Shown here: positions 45,101-52,001 of the stretch, piece by piece | How the letters are laid out: each line of letters starts with the position of its first letter | Numbering within the stretch: the first letter of the stretch is position 1 | Source of the DNA: JAWXCB01 sp034440455 | GTDB lineage: Bacteria > Bacteroidota > Bacteroidia > Chitinophagales > CAIOSU01 | Length of the DNA: 64,000 bases | Direction of reading: 5' to 3' | Assembly (NCBI GenBank): GCA_034440455.1 | Contig: JAWXCB010000047.1 | Coordinates: forward strand, 17,445 to 81,444 | The notes under the pieces: generated by a model | Told to the model about the DNA's origin: nothing | Seen by the model: the letters and a program-made list of their open reading frames with translations, nothing else | Databases searched by the model: none | Translations under genes and position numbers: made by a program

Positions 45101-47783
45101 CCCCATGACAAATTTTATTACAATCATTCGGGTCGCAGGGCGGTAGCGGGGGAACAGTAACATTTAAAAAGATGTAGGTGACGTTCCCATATACATCATT
45201 GGTTGCATTGTATGGTCGGTATTTTAAAACTGCGGGACCACCATAATCGCTTGGCGGTTGGTAACCAAAACTTGAAGCGGTTGGGTTAATTATATCTCCT
45301 CCGGTGGGATATACAATTTTCGGATTTGCGATTTCTTCCGCGTTCTGATCATTAATTAGAATGTTATTCGCTCCAGTGGCAGTGAAAACGATAATTTGCC
45401 CAGCTTGAACAGTAAAAAGTGATCCAGTATTAAAAGGAGAATGTGACCTGAAATCATTCACTCCAGCTACATTCATAGGATTATTCGCGGAACACGTTGT
45501 TCCGCTGTAAATGTGTTGCGTTACGCCAGTGCCAAAAGTATCACGCACAAGATAGCCAAGGTCGCATAAGGTTTGCGTTTCTGCAATATGCGGAAAACGC
45601 TGAATAGAGTTAGCCGCAATACCGGAACAGTAATTCATAACATATCCGTTGCCTGCGGGACAACCGGAACTATCACAATTGAAATGACTCAGACTGGAGC
45701 CTCTTTGCCATGAGGCAGGCGAATAAATTTCTTGATTGGAATTATTCGTTCCGTTTCCCAGAAAGAAAACGGAATCGCAACCTGAAGCCAAGTTGGAAGT
45801 TGGAACATTCAGAAAAACATCATAACCGAAATTACTGCTCGAAGAAATTAAAGGAGTGCTTCCGTTTAAATTCAGGTAAGTATCGAACAACGAATAAGCT
45901 GCATATCCTCCCAACCCCGTCCCATTTTGGTTGATTAATGATGCAAAACCTAAAGCATGGAGCGATTCATGGAGAACAACCGAATATAAGTCCGTCTCAT
46001 TAGAAACAATTGCAGTATCAAGATAATCCGAGTACCAGTGTAGATTCGGATTATCGAACCTTATCGAGATAAAGCCAAGGAAAAACGAGGAGGGAAAGGA
46101 TGTAGTTGAAAAATTGTAAAACGGATCCCATCCGGTAGTAATCATTTGCCAAAGCACTCCATGAAAAATCCCTGTTCCTGAATACAAATAATATTGAGAA
46201 GCCACTCCGCCTGCTCCCGGTGGAATGGAATCCCCATTCGGTAAAAAATCCGAACGTACATCAATATGTATCACAGGTGTAACTCCAACGGACGGATAAG
46301 GTTTTGGCAATTTGGTCGGGTCTCCGTTTTGTACCAGCACATGCGACAAATCCTCAAACACCTTTGCACCAAGCCAGCGTCTTTCTTCTCCCAAGCTACT
46401 ACATGGCGGAATACAGTTGGATGGATTGACTGATGCGCTTGTGTCATTAAAACCTGTTACCAAGCTATTGTCTTCATCATAAAAATGAAGTGTGAAAATT
46501 CCTCCAACCATTGAATTGCCCGGAACCTCAATATCATCTAAAAGGTAAGTATTCCCGAAACGGTCATAAACGTGTGTCTGCGGAATGGCAGTTCCGGTGT
46601 CAACTTGCTGCTGAACAAGCGAGTGTTCTGTTTGTGGTAGTTCATGTCCGGTTTTTCTTTTTACATTGAAAACCTTATTACTTATACTCTTGCAGCTATC
46701 ATCTCCCATCGCAATCAGCGTAACAACATATTTCTCCGTTGCCCTGAAATAATAAGCATAATTCGTGTCTTCCGAAACAATACCGTTATTTATTCTCCAC
46801 TGATAACTTTCAGCATTAACACTCGTGTTTGTAAAACTCACGTCATCGCCTAAATAAGCCGTGTCCACACTTGAAGTAAAATTTGCAATAGTCGCACAAC
46901 TCGTATCAACATCCCTAATAATCAGCAAGGCAGGAGAGCCGATTGAATCCAACTCATAAGTATTGGCAGTTGTATCAACCGTTCCCGCAAGCGTATCCCA
47001 GCCAGTTCCATTCCATTGCAACGCAAATAACTGTTCCTCCTGAATCGTATTTTCATTTCCAATATCCTCATTACTATAAGTCAAAGAAAGGTTGCTTACC
47101 GGATTGGAATTGTAGTTGCTCGCTGAAACTTTCCAGTATCTATCGGCAGTATGCAGCGAATTATCAAACCAATCAGAAGTATCAGCGTAAGTGTTCAACT
47201 CATTTGGATAAGTGCGGTTATTCGGAATTGAATTAGGATTTGACGAAAATGTTCTCACCTCAAAATTTCCTTCACCGTTACCCGCATTCAGCACACTCAA
47301 TATCACTTTTACATCTTGCAAATTCTTAGTGAAGAACGGCAAAACGTATCTGCCTGTACTTTCCCCAATATGCCATTTTATTTTCGCTGCCGAATTCTCA
47401 GCGACAATCTGACCATTTGTTACCTGAAGCGCGAGTGTATCGCCTCTCAAAATAATAAGCGTACCGTTTAAGGTCAGTTTCCCTTTTTCCAACAGCAACA
47501 TGCTATCAATAATAAGCGTGGAGTTTGTGTCCTTCATTACGAGAGCGCCACTATTCTGCATCTCCGTAACCTTAATCTTTCCGTGATTCTCTATCACGGT
47601 ATTACTGTCACTAATGATAGTTGTATTCGTTCCGGTGATTACACTTTTCCCACCGATGTGAATTTTAGCTCCTTGGTTGTTCCAGTATGTTTGAGCGAAA
47701 ACGGGAGAGTTTTGGGTAATTAATAGAATAGCCGTAATGCACGGAAGAAAAAAACTTCCGGTTAAACTGATTGTCTTTTTCAT
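42153..47783 (-). CDS. Giant T9SS cargo protein with metalloprotease-like motif and SBBP repeats
   Basis: This 1,876-residue secreted protein begins with a signal peptide (about 1-30, VFAQT), then an N-terminal beta-roll-like region and a PKD-like unit (about 290-375). The middle holds a zinc metalloprotease signature, VLHESLHALGFAS (about 602-614; HExxHxxGF), so this part (about 400-800) is probably a peptidase domain. DUF11/CARDB-type beta domains follow (about 1120-1340, ADNDSIFDLSDTIVFSVVVCN). SBBP-type beta-propeller repeats follow (about 1350-1770; GNLIVAGDFSGT, IFIAKYDSSGSLLWA), then a T9SS type A sorting domain (about 1800-1876; NPAENTVTLK). It is the first gene of a two-gene cargo operon. 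The motif is visible; activity is inferred. Confidence 0.88.
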   Translation of the reverse strand: MKKTISLTGSFFLPCITAILLITQNSPVFAQTYWNNQGAKIHIGGKSVITGTNTTIISDSNTVIENHGKIKVTEMQNSGALVMKDTNSTLIIDSMLLLEKGKLTLNGTLIILRGDTLALQVTNGQIVAENSAAKIKWHIGESTGRYVLPFFTKNLQDVKVILSVLNAGNGEGNFEVRTFSSNPNSIPNNRTYPNELNTYADTSDWFDNSLHTADRYWKVSASNYNSNPVSNLSLTYSNEDIGNENTIQEEQLFALQWNGTGWDTLAGTVDTTANTYELDSIGSPALLIIRDVDTSCATIANFTSSVDTAYLGDDVSFTNTSVNAESYQWRINNGIVSEDTNYAYYFRATEKYVVTLIAMGDDSCKSISNKVFNVKRKTGHELPQTEHSLVQQQVDTGTAIPQTHVYDRFGNTYLLDDIEVPGNSMVGGIFTLHFYDEDNSLVTGFNDTSASVNPSNCIPPCSSLGEERRWLGAKVFEDLSHVLVQNGDPTKLPKPYPSVGVTPVIHIDVRSDFLPNGDSIPPGAGGVASQYYLYSGTGIFHGVLWQMITTGWDPFYNFSTTSFPSSFFLGFISIRFDNPNLHWYSDYLDTAIVSNETDLYSVVLHESLHALGFASLINQNGTGLGGYAAYSLFDTYLNLNGSTPLISSSSNFGYDVFLNVPTSNLASGCDSVFFLGNGTNNSNQEIYSPASWQRGSSLSHFNCDSSGCPAGNGYVMNYCSGIAANSIQRFPHIAETQTLCDLGYLVRDTFGTGVTQHIYSGTTCSANNPMNVAGVNDFRSHSPFNTGSLFTVQAGQIIVFTATGANNILINDQNAEEIANPKIVYPTGGDIINPTASSFGYQPPSDYGGPAVLKYRPYNATNDVYGNVTYIFLNVTVPPLPPCDPNDCNKICHGDFEVVTHVNAYPMGDIQYPTSSSNVDLYTPARRSSFYNYWPPCQDSSSVPYPANGDKYIGAGGGPSWGEGVFFQLNSPLIAGGTYKISFLGIRPHRVNEASYCSQSLRHNMDYFFSVNKPCNRPTPICITDSCTASCNSYDFDVIKPDTTGGTINPFYVTDTIWTVYSTTWTVPAGTLDLNYFMFHTGYPAGNIGGFTYVDSIAISEVNYLPIKTTPQVSDESPCMGDTIVLNYTLCIDSINGDTTNVNPVNLNLTLPPDFVISGGDFNQNGDFTIAANALTDSCNYNLTANVIVNGFTGVQYNIRLIATSGACVLDTNSISTVQIVPGGELSVDISIADNDSIFDLSDTIVFSVVVCNLSSTVGANNVTVRDTLPVGLDFINSFSSDFSESNGIVSSISFDLPVSTCDTFYYAVIVTSNCGWLPNCAVINEGEGSCTYISDCVNLNISDTVARWPKHSPGNLLEQAHGIATDSTGVFYLAGAYTGAVYFPLPFNKPAPVGMVDVFLAKYGNCSTPDWVAGVKTLSGGAQAYHPKIITDASGNLIVAGDFSGTIELAGTGTFKDTLTSVSGSSDIFIAKYDSSGSLLWAVRDGGTNSEELVNVTVDGQGAILIAGFYADSTVLVGISLTGAGQDGTNGFVAKYSNSGSGQWADELKVTGAGTHFGFARGVGTFNDTVFIAGELDNDVYIEKLEPSGTSVFDTVYAEGSAQDLTVDNDGNFIITGQFGQNLFVGTAEELGAAGSNPDAFAAKFSSSGILLWADNFGGNGSPIPLAIASGDSNAVFITGAFAGTMLFDENFSSAGDEDIFVAKYSASGDKKWLISAGGADSDKPLDIISVPGIGYIYVSGSFNDSILFNTTLFGNADFFAARIRDYGSSVEFQKLSWSAENNEDENRKPSGENKYGFNLYPNPAENTVTLKTDFPGNVTLFLYDLVGAEKLMQIIQDNEEVSVRKFADGAYLFQIRSNNKAGEVLHQGKLLIIR

Positions 47784-47957
47784 GACGTAGGATTTTTTTA
47801 TTAACCGGTTACTACTAAAATAAAAAACGGTTTCACTTTTTTTAGCATAATCACATAAAAAAGTTTGTCACTCAGTATTTTTGCGTAATCCTTTTGTTCT
47901 GAAATTGGCACAGGCAAATCAAAAGCGCACTCCGCTGAAAAGGGTCGGGAAATTAGT

Positions 47958-47989
47958 TTTTGAAAATCGGAAGCTAAATTTTACCTTTG
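47958..47989 (+). promoter_or_regulatory. Bacteroidota-type promoter of rpsU
   Basis: TTTTG at 47958-47962 and TACCTTTG at 47982-47989 are separated by 19 nt, matching the -33 TTTG and -7 TAnnTTTG consensus. The rpsU start lies 19 nt after the -7 element. The rest of the gap from 47784 shows only AT-rich sequence. Confidence 0.75.
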
Positions 47990-48008
47990 CACACACAAAA
48001 ATTATTAC

Positions 48009-48206
48009 ATGCTCATCATTAACGTAAAAGATAGCGACTCGTTAGACAAGGCTTTAAAGAAATACAAGAAGAAATTTGAGAAAGCCGGCACAATTAAAGA
48101 ACTGCGCAGAAGACAGGCTTTCACAAAGCCTTCCGTGAAGAGAAGGGGTGAAGTCCTAAAAGCTGTTTACAAGCAACAGTTACTATTAGGCTTAGGCGCT
48201 GAATAA
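48009..48206 (+). CDS. rpsU: 30S ribosomal protein S21
   Basis: This 65-residue basic protein begins LIINVKDSDSLDKALKKYKKKFEKAGTIKELRRRQAF, the S21 signature. S21 joins the 30S subunit near the anti-Shine-Dalgarno region and helps initiation. A clear Bacteroidota promoter lies upstream. The tyrosine recombinase gene follows after 44 nt and then hpf, an order I know from other Bacteroidota. Confidence 0.97.
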   Translation: MLIINVKDSDSLDKALKKYKKKFEKAGTIKELRRRQAFTKPSVKRRGEVLKAVYKQQLLLGLGAE

Positions 48207-48250
48207 TTTTTTTGTTTCGCGATTTCGTATGGTGCTATCTTTAATAGCGG

Positions 48251-49126
48251 ATGCACCTCGAAAAGTTTATCAGCTACCTTCAGCACGAAAAAAGATATTC
48301 TCCGCACACCATTTTATCTTACCGGATCGACTTGGTGCAGTTTCATTCTTATTTAAAGAAGGAATATTCCACAGAAGACCCAAATGCGATTAATCATTTT
48401 CACATCCGCTCCTGGATGGTGAGCCTTATGGAGGTAAAAATTACAGCACGCTCTATTAACCGTAAGTTATCCACTCTCAAATCGTATATCAAATTCCTGA
48501 TGCGAAATGAGTTGATGAAAAATGACCCTACATTAAAAATTGAACCTCCCAAAACATCAAAACGCCTTCCCGTTTATGTGGACAAAATAGGAATGGATAA
48601 AATGTTAAACAATCTGGAGTTGGATGAAGGATTCCCCGGAGTGAGAAATAAATTGATTCTGGAAATATTCTATTCCACAGGATTTCGTCTTTCTGAACTT
48701 ATCAATCTTAAAGAGACGGATGTGGACTGGAGCAGAAAAGAAATCAAAGTATTGGGAAAGGGGAACAAACAACGGATTGTCCCCGTTGACCAAAAGCTGC
48801 TTGACAGTATTTCAGTTTATATAGAGATGAAAGAGAAGGAATTCAACAATGAATTCTTAATTGTGACGGATGCCGGGCAACAATGCTATCCTAAATTTGT
48901 TTACAACATTGTGAAACGCTACTTGGGAGAAGTGACAACGGTTGATAAAAAAAGTCCGCATACCTTGCGGCATACATTTGCCACGCATCTGGTGGACAAT
49001 GGCGCAGACTTAAATGCAGTGAAGGAATTGCTCGGTCATTCCAGCCTTGCCGCCACACAGGTTTACACGCACAACAGCATTGAGAAATTAAAAGAAACTT
49101 ATAAAAAAGCACATCCAAAAGCCTGA
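48251..49126 (+). CDS. Tyrosine recombinase of the XerC/XerD family
   Basis: This 291-residue recombinase has the SAM-like N-terminal domain (about 1-85) and a catalytic domain with every expected residue: Arg146 in TGFRLSEL, Lys170 in LGKGNKQR, His237 and Arg240 in HTLRHTF, His263 in LGHSSL and Tyr272 as nucleophile in VYTH. Its length and place next to rpsU and hpf fit the chromosomal Xer enzymes that resolve dimers, not a phage integrase. Whether it is XerC or XerD cannot be told from sequence alone. It ends 3 nt before hpf. Confidence 0.92.
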   Translation: MHLEKFISYLQHEKRYSPHTILSYRIDLVQFHSYLKKEYSTEDPNAINHFHIRSWMVSLMEVKITARSINRKLSTLKSYIKFLMRNELMKNDPTLKIEPPKTSKRLPVYVDKIGMDKMLNNLELDEGFPGVRNKLILEIFYSTGFRLSELINLKETDVDWSRKEIKVLGKGNKQRIVPVDQKLLDSISVYIEMKEKEFNNEFLIVTDAGQQCYPKFVYNIVKRYLGEVTTVDKKSPHTLRHTFATHLVDNGADLNAVKELLGHSSLAATQVYTHNSIEKLKETYKKAHPKA

Positions 49127-49129
49127 ACT

Positions 49130-49429
49130 ATGGAAATACGGATTCAATCTATTCATTTCGATGCAGACCAAAAGCTGCTTGATTATGTAGAAAAAAGAGT
49201 GAGCAAGGTTTCAACTTTTTTCAACCACATCACGGGAGTTGATGTTTACCTGAAGTTTGACAGCGCTCACAGCCACATCAAGGAAAAGGCGGTTGAACTG
49301 AAGGTAATCGTGCCCGGAGCAACCATTTTTGCCAGCGAAACCAGCCTCCATTTCGAAGAGGCTGTTGATAACGCGGTAGAGTCCCTTAAGCGCCAGCTAA
49401 AAAAGCATAAAGAGAAAGTTCAAAATTAA
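49130..49429 (+). CDS. hpf: Short ribosome hibernation promotion factor (HPF/RaiA family)
   Basis: This 99-residue protein has the S30AE/YfiA fold: it starts MEIRIQSIHFDADQKLLDYVEKRVSKV, with DVYLKFDSAHSHIKEKAVELKVIVPG in the middle and a basic C-terminal helix ending KKHKEKVQN. The short length places it in the short-HPF group. It binds the 30S decoding channel and silences ribosomes under stress. It is co-transcribed with the recombinase gene, and a promoter for the tRNA cluster follows. Confidence 0.93.
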   Translation: MEIRIQSIHFDADQKLLDYVEKRVSKVSTFFNHITGVDVYLKFDSAHSHIKEKAVELKVIVPGATIFASETSLHFEEAVDNAVESLKRQLKKHKEKVQN

Positions 49430-49441
49430 TTTGCCTTCCGC

Positions 49442-49473
49442 TTTGTGATTTGAAGGAAAAATTGATAAATTTG
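49442..49473 (+). promoter_or_regulatory. Bacteroidota-type promoter of the tRNA-tuf cluster
   Basis: TTTG at 49442-49445 and TAAATTTG at 49466-49473 are 20 nt apart, a perfect fit to the -33/-7 consensus. The first tRNA starts 54 nt after the -7 box. Confidence 0.75.
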
Positions 49474-49527
49474 CAATCCTTTTCTGTGGAAGTGTGCATT
49501 TTAGTGAATTTTTTTGAAAGGGAAATC

Positions 49528-49601
49528 GCCAGTGTAGCTCAGTTGGCCAGAGCAGCTGATTTGTAATCAGCTGGTCGGGGGTTCGAATCCCTCCACTGGC
49601 T
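49528..49601 (+). tRNA. tRNA-Thr (anticodon TGT)
   Basis: The acceptor arms GCCAGTG (49528) and CACTGGC (49594-49600) pair fully. The anticodon stem GCTGA/TCAGC encloses loop TTTGTAA with anticodon TGT. The T arm GGTTCGAATCC is canonical and no CCA is encoded. It is the first tRNA in the Thr-Tyr-Gly-Thr-tuf cluster. Confidence 0.96.
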
Positions 49602-49630
49602 CAGTGTTCTTTTAAATGCTGAGTGACATT

Positions 49631-49713
49631 GGGGAGATACTCAAGTGGCCAACGAGGACAGACTGTAAATCTGTTGACTTCGGTCTTCACAGGTTCGAAT
49701 CCTGTTCTCCCCA
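49631..49713 (+). tRNA. tRNA-Tyr (anticodon GTA)
   Basis: Acceptor arms GGGGAGA and TCTCCCC pair, and the anticodon stem ACAGA/TCTGT encloses loop CTGTAAA with anticodon GTA. A long variable arm marks it as class II, and the T arm AGGTTCGAATCCT is present. The total length is 83 nt. Confidence 0.96.
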
Positions 49714-49800
49714 CTTAGGGTGTGAAGTGTGAGATGGATTTTAAATGAGAAAAGGAAAAGTGAAACCCGGGAGTTCTTTAGTTTACGTTAGAAGTAACAA

Positions 49801-49872
49801 GCGGGAGTAGCTCAGTGGTAGAGTACTCCGATTTCAATCGGAGGGGCAGTGGGTTCGAGAGTAAAACCGAAA
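49801..49872 (+). pseudogene. Decayed tRNA-Gly copy, 5' half intact, 3' half lost
   Basis: The first 23 nt (GCGGGAGTAGCTCAGTGGTA then GAG) match the functional tRNA-Gly at 49892. The anticodon arm CTCCGATTTCAATCGGAG is one nucleotide shorter than in the fragment at 50231. After GGGTTCGAGAG the sequence diverges to GTAAAACCGAAAG, so the T stem and 3' acceptor strand are missing. The leader ACAAGCGGGAG and the AGTTCTTTA upstream of it recur before the functional copy, showing a tandem duplication. Confidence 0.8.
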
Positions 49873-49891
49873 GTTCTTTAAAAAATAACAA

Positions 49892-49963
49892 GCGGGAGTA
49901 GCTCAGTGGTAGAGCATCAGCCTTCCAAGCTGAGGGTCGCGGGTTCGAGCCTCGTCTCCCGCT
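49892..49963 (+). tRNA. tRNA-Gly (anticodon TCC)
   Basis: Acceptor GCGGGAG pairs with CTCCCGC (49956-49962). The anticodon stem TCAGC/GCTGA encloses CTTCCAA with anticodon TCC, and the T arm is GGGTTCGAGCC. A GIY-YIG gene begins 2 nt after the discriminator base, and the last 30 nt of this tRNA are repeated at 50250-50279. Confidence 0.95.
49934..49963 (+). repeat. Direct repeat of the tRNA-Gly 3' end, left copy (att-like)
   Basis: The 30-nt stretch from GGGTCGCGGG to TCTCCCGCT is identical to 50250-50279. The two copies flank the GIY-YIG gene, as tRNA 3' ends flank an integrated element. Confidence 0.85.
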
Positions 49964-49965
49964 CA

Positions 49966-50226
49966 ATGGGTCGCATAGCAGTCTATGTTTTACTCTGCGG
50001 GAATGAGCGGTATTATGTTGGAAGTACGAATGACTTGGAGAGAAGATTGAGCCAACATCGGGAAGGAAAGGTAAAGGCAACAGGATATATTCAACCGATA
50101 GTTTTGAAAGCGTTCATTGATTTTGAAATTTTGACGGAAGCGAGAAGATTTGAATTTGAGGTGAAAAGGAAAAAAAGCAGGACTTATGTGGAACAATTGA
50201 TTTCACTTTATCCCGCTCAGAGGTAG
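49966..50226 (+). CDS. GIY-YIG (URI-type) nuclease domain protein
   Basis: This 86-residue stand-alone GIY-YIG domain has the two strands VYVLLC (6-11) and RYYVGST (15-21), catalytic-helix Arg26/Arg27 in DLERRLSQH, and the acidic helix EARRFEFEVKRKKSR with the metal-binding Glu. I start it at ATG 49966. Longer frames would read through the tRNA. Such small nucleases are usually of unknown role and are related to homing endonucleases and UvrC. It starts 2 nt after tRNA-Gly, and its stop (TAG 50224-50226) lies inside the D loop of a 5'-truncated tRNA-Gly copy. The last residues, YPAQR, are encoded by tRNA-derived bases. Confidence 0.85.
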   Translation: MGRIAVYVLLCGNERYYVGSTNDLERRLSQHREGKVKATGYIQPIVLKAFIDFEILTEARRFEFEVKRKKSRTYVEQLISLYPAQR

Positions 50227-50279
50227 CGCGCTCCGATTTCCAATCGGAGGGGTCGCGGGTTCGAGCCTCGTCTCCCGCT
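50207..50279 (+). pseudogene. 5'-truncated tRNA-Gly copy fused to the GIY-YIG gene end
   Basis: From GCTCAG (50215) onward this matches tRNA-Gly: an intact anticodon stem TCCGA/TCGGA with loop TTTCCAA (anticodon TCC), a perfect T arm and acceptor 3' strand CTCCCGC (50272-50278). The first bases, where GCGGGAG should be, read TTTATCCC and cannot pair, and the D loop lacks one base. It is therefore probably non-functional, and it contains the right 30-nt direct repeat. Confidence 0.75.
50250..50279 (+). repeat. Direct repeat of the tRNA-Gly 3' end, right copy (att-like)
   Basis: This 30-nt sequence is identical to 49934-49963 and bounds the GIY-YIG segment on the right. The repeat period is 316 nt. 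Confidence 0.85.
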
Positions 50280-50363
50280 TGAGTGGTAAGGAATTAGAGG
50301 GAGTTGAAATTGATTTTTGTTCTTTTGAGTGTGATTAGCAGAGTTGAGCGAAGTGCGGACTAT

Positions 50364-50435
50364 GCCGATGTAGCTCAGGGGTAGAGGGTTTCCTTGGTAA
50401 GGAAGAGGTCTCGGGTTCAATTCCCGACATCGGCT
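50364..50435 (+). tRNA. tRNA-Thr (anticodon GGT)
   Basis: Acceptor GCCGATG pairs with CATCGGC (50428-50434). The anticodon loop TTGGTAA contains anticodon GGT, and the T arm is CGGGTTCAATTCCCG. It directly precedes tuf, the same Thr-Tyr-Gly-Thr-tuf order as the E. coli thrU-tyrU-glyT-thrT-tufB operon. Confidence 0.95.
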
Positions 50436-50515
50436 CTTGTTTCCTGAATAAGCAGAGGCATTTAAAGACGGATTCTATTTTTAATTATAAAATAACCATT
50501 TCAAAAAAATAAGCC

Positions 50516-51703
50516 ATGGCAAAAGAAAAATTCATTAAAAACAAACCCCACGTTAACATCGGAACGATTGGTCACGTTGATCACGGAAAGACAACGCTTA
50601 CGGCAGCAATCACTTCACATCTTGCCAAAAAAGGTTTTGCGGAAGTAAGAAGCTATGATTCAATTGACTCGGCTCCTGAAGAAAAAGAGCGCGGTATTAC
50701 TATCAATACAGCGCACGTTGAATACCAAACCGAAAAACGTCACTATGCGCACGTAGATTGCCCTGGTCACGCTGACTATATTAAGAACATGGTTACAGGT
50801 GCTGCACAGATGGATGGCGCTATCCTCGTTGTTGCCGCTACGGATGGTCCAATGCCTCAGACTCGTGAACACATTCTGCTTGCACGTCAGGTAGGCGTGC
50901 CTCAGGTTGTAGTGTACATGAACAAAGTTGACCTCGTTGATGACCCTGAGTTGCTTGACCTCGTGGAAATGGAAGTAAGAGAACTGCTTACCTTCTATCA
51001 ATTTGATGGTGCAAACATTCCGATTATCCGTGGTTCAGCGTTGAAGGCATTGCAGGGCGAAGAGAGTGGCGTGAAGTCTATTGATGAATTGATGAATGCG
51101 GTTGACACGACTATTCCGATTCCTCCCAGACCGATTGACAAGCCGTTCCTTATGCCGGTGGAAGACGTGTTCTCCATCACGGGTCGCGGAACAGTTGCTA
51201 CTGGAAGAATTGAAAGAGGAGTTGTGAAAACGGGTGACGGTGTTGAAATCATCGGACTTACGAATGAAAAGATGACTTCGACTTGTACAGGTGTGGAAAT
51301 GTTCAGAAAAATCCTTGACTTGGGTGAAGCTGGTGAAAACGTAGGTATCCTGTTAAGAGGCATTGAAAAAGAACAGATTAAGAGAGGAATGGTGATTTGC
51401 GCTCCTGGAAGCATTACTCCGCACACGGAATTCAAGTGTGAAGTGTATGTTCTCAGCAAAGAAGAAGGCGGAAGACACACTCCTTTCTTCAACAATTACA
51501 GACCTCAGTTTTACCTCAGAACCACAGATTGTACCGGTGAAATCAAATTACCGGATGGTGTTGAAATGGTAATGCCTGGCGATAACGTAACCTTAACGGT
51601 GAAGTTGATTTATCCGGTTGCTATTGACAAAGGTTTAAGGTTTGCAATCCGTGAAGGCGGGAGAACAGTAGGCGCAGGACAGGTTACTGAAATTTTGAAG
51701 TAA
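50516..51703 (+). CDS. tuf: Translation elongation factor Tu
   Basis: EF-Tu delivers aminoacyl-tRNA to the ribosome. At 395 residues it has the standard length. The P-loop GHVDHGKT is at 19-26, the switch I region contains EEKERGITINTAHVEY, the switch II region is VDCPGHADYIKNM (about 80-92), the guanine motif is NKVD (about 137-140) and the C-terminal barrel ends GAGQVTEILK. It is flanked by tRNA-Thr and tRNA-Trp and probably shares their transcript. Confidence 0.98.
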   Translation: MAKEKFIKNKPHVNIGTIGHVDHGKTTLTAAITSHLAKKGFAEVRSYDSIDSAPEEKERGITINTAHVEYQTEKRHYAHVDCPGHADYIKNMVTGAAQMDGAILVVAATDGPMPQTREHILLARQVGVPQVVVYMNKVDLVDDPELLDLVEMEVRELLTFYQFDGANIPIIRGSALKALQGEESGVKSIDELMNAVDTTIPIPPRPIDKPFLMPVEDVFSITGRGTVATGRIERGVVKTGDGVEIIGLTNEKMTSTCTGVEMFRKILDLGEAGENVGILLRGIEKEQIKRGMVICAPGSITPHTEFKCEVYVLSKEEGGRHTPFFNNYRPQFYLRTTDCTGEIKLPDGVEMVMPGDNVTLTVKLIYPVAIDKGLRFAIREGGRTVGAGQVTEILK

Positions 51704-51712
51704 TCCGCTCAA

Positions 51713-51785
51713 ACGAGTGTAGCTCAATTGGTAGAGCAGCGGTCTCCAAAACCGCAGGCTGGGAGTTCGAGCCTCTCCACTCGTG
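51713..51785 (+). tRNA. tRNA-Trp (anticodon CCA)
   Basis: Acceptor ACGAGTG pairs with CACTCGT (51778-51784), and discriminator G at 51785 fits bacterial tRNA-Trp. The anticodon stem GCGGT/ACCGC encloses CTCCAAA with anticodon CCA. It lies between tuf and secE, its usual place. Confidence 0.97.
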
Positions 51786-51801
51786 CGCAAATAAATAAAC
51801 G

Positions 51802-51999
51802 ATGAAAGGAATACAGTTATATCTGCAAGAAGCATACAACGAGTTGGTAAACAAAGTGACTTGGCCCACTTGGGAAGAGTTGCAGGAAAGCGCGTTGGTG
51901 GTGCTGGTGGCATCTTTGATATTTGCATTGGTGGTGTTAGCGATGGATCAGGCTGCCAGCAATGTGATGAAGCTCATTTATAAAGCGATAATCGGATAA
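51802..51999 (+). CDS. secE: Preprotein translocase subunit SecE
   Basis: This 65-residue protein has the SecE core: an amphipathic helix YNELVNKVTWPTWEELQESA (about 12-31) followed by one transmembrane helix (about 32-55). SecE clamps SecY in the inner-membrane translocon. It starts 16 nt after tRNA-Trp and ends 2 nt before nusG, the near-universal secE-nusG pair. Confidence 0.95.
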   Translation: MKGIQLYLQEAYNELVNKVTWPTWEELQESALVVLVASLIFALVVLAMDQAASNVMKLIYKAIIG

Positions 52000-52001
52000 T
52001 C

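Noticed and set aside
48251..49126. Tyrosine recombinase as the integrase of the GIY-YIG element
   Set aside because: Its length, conserved position between rpsU and hpf and distance from the repeats fit the chromosomal Xer enzyme. No mobile-element integrase is seen near the tRNA repeats.
49778..50080. Minus-strand open frame with the peptide GRRGSNPRPSAWKADALPLSY
   Set aside because: It is the reverse complement of tRNA-Gly read as protein, a well-known spurious frame. Similar false frames lie opposite the other tRNA genes (50217-50420, 51635-51928).
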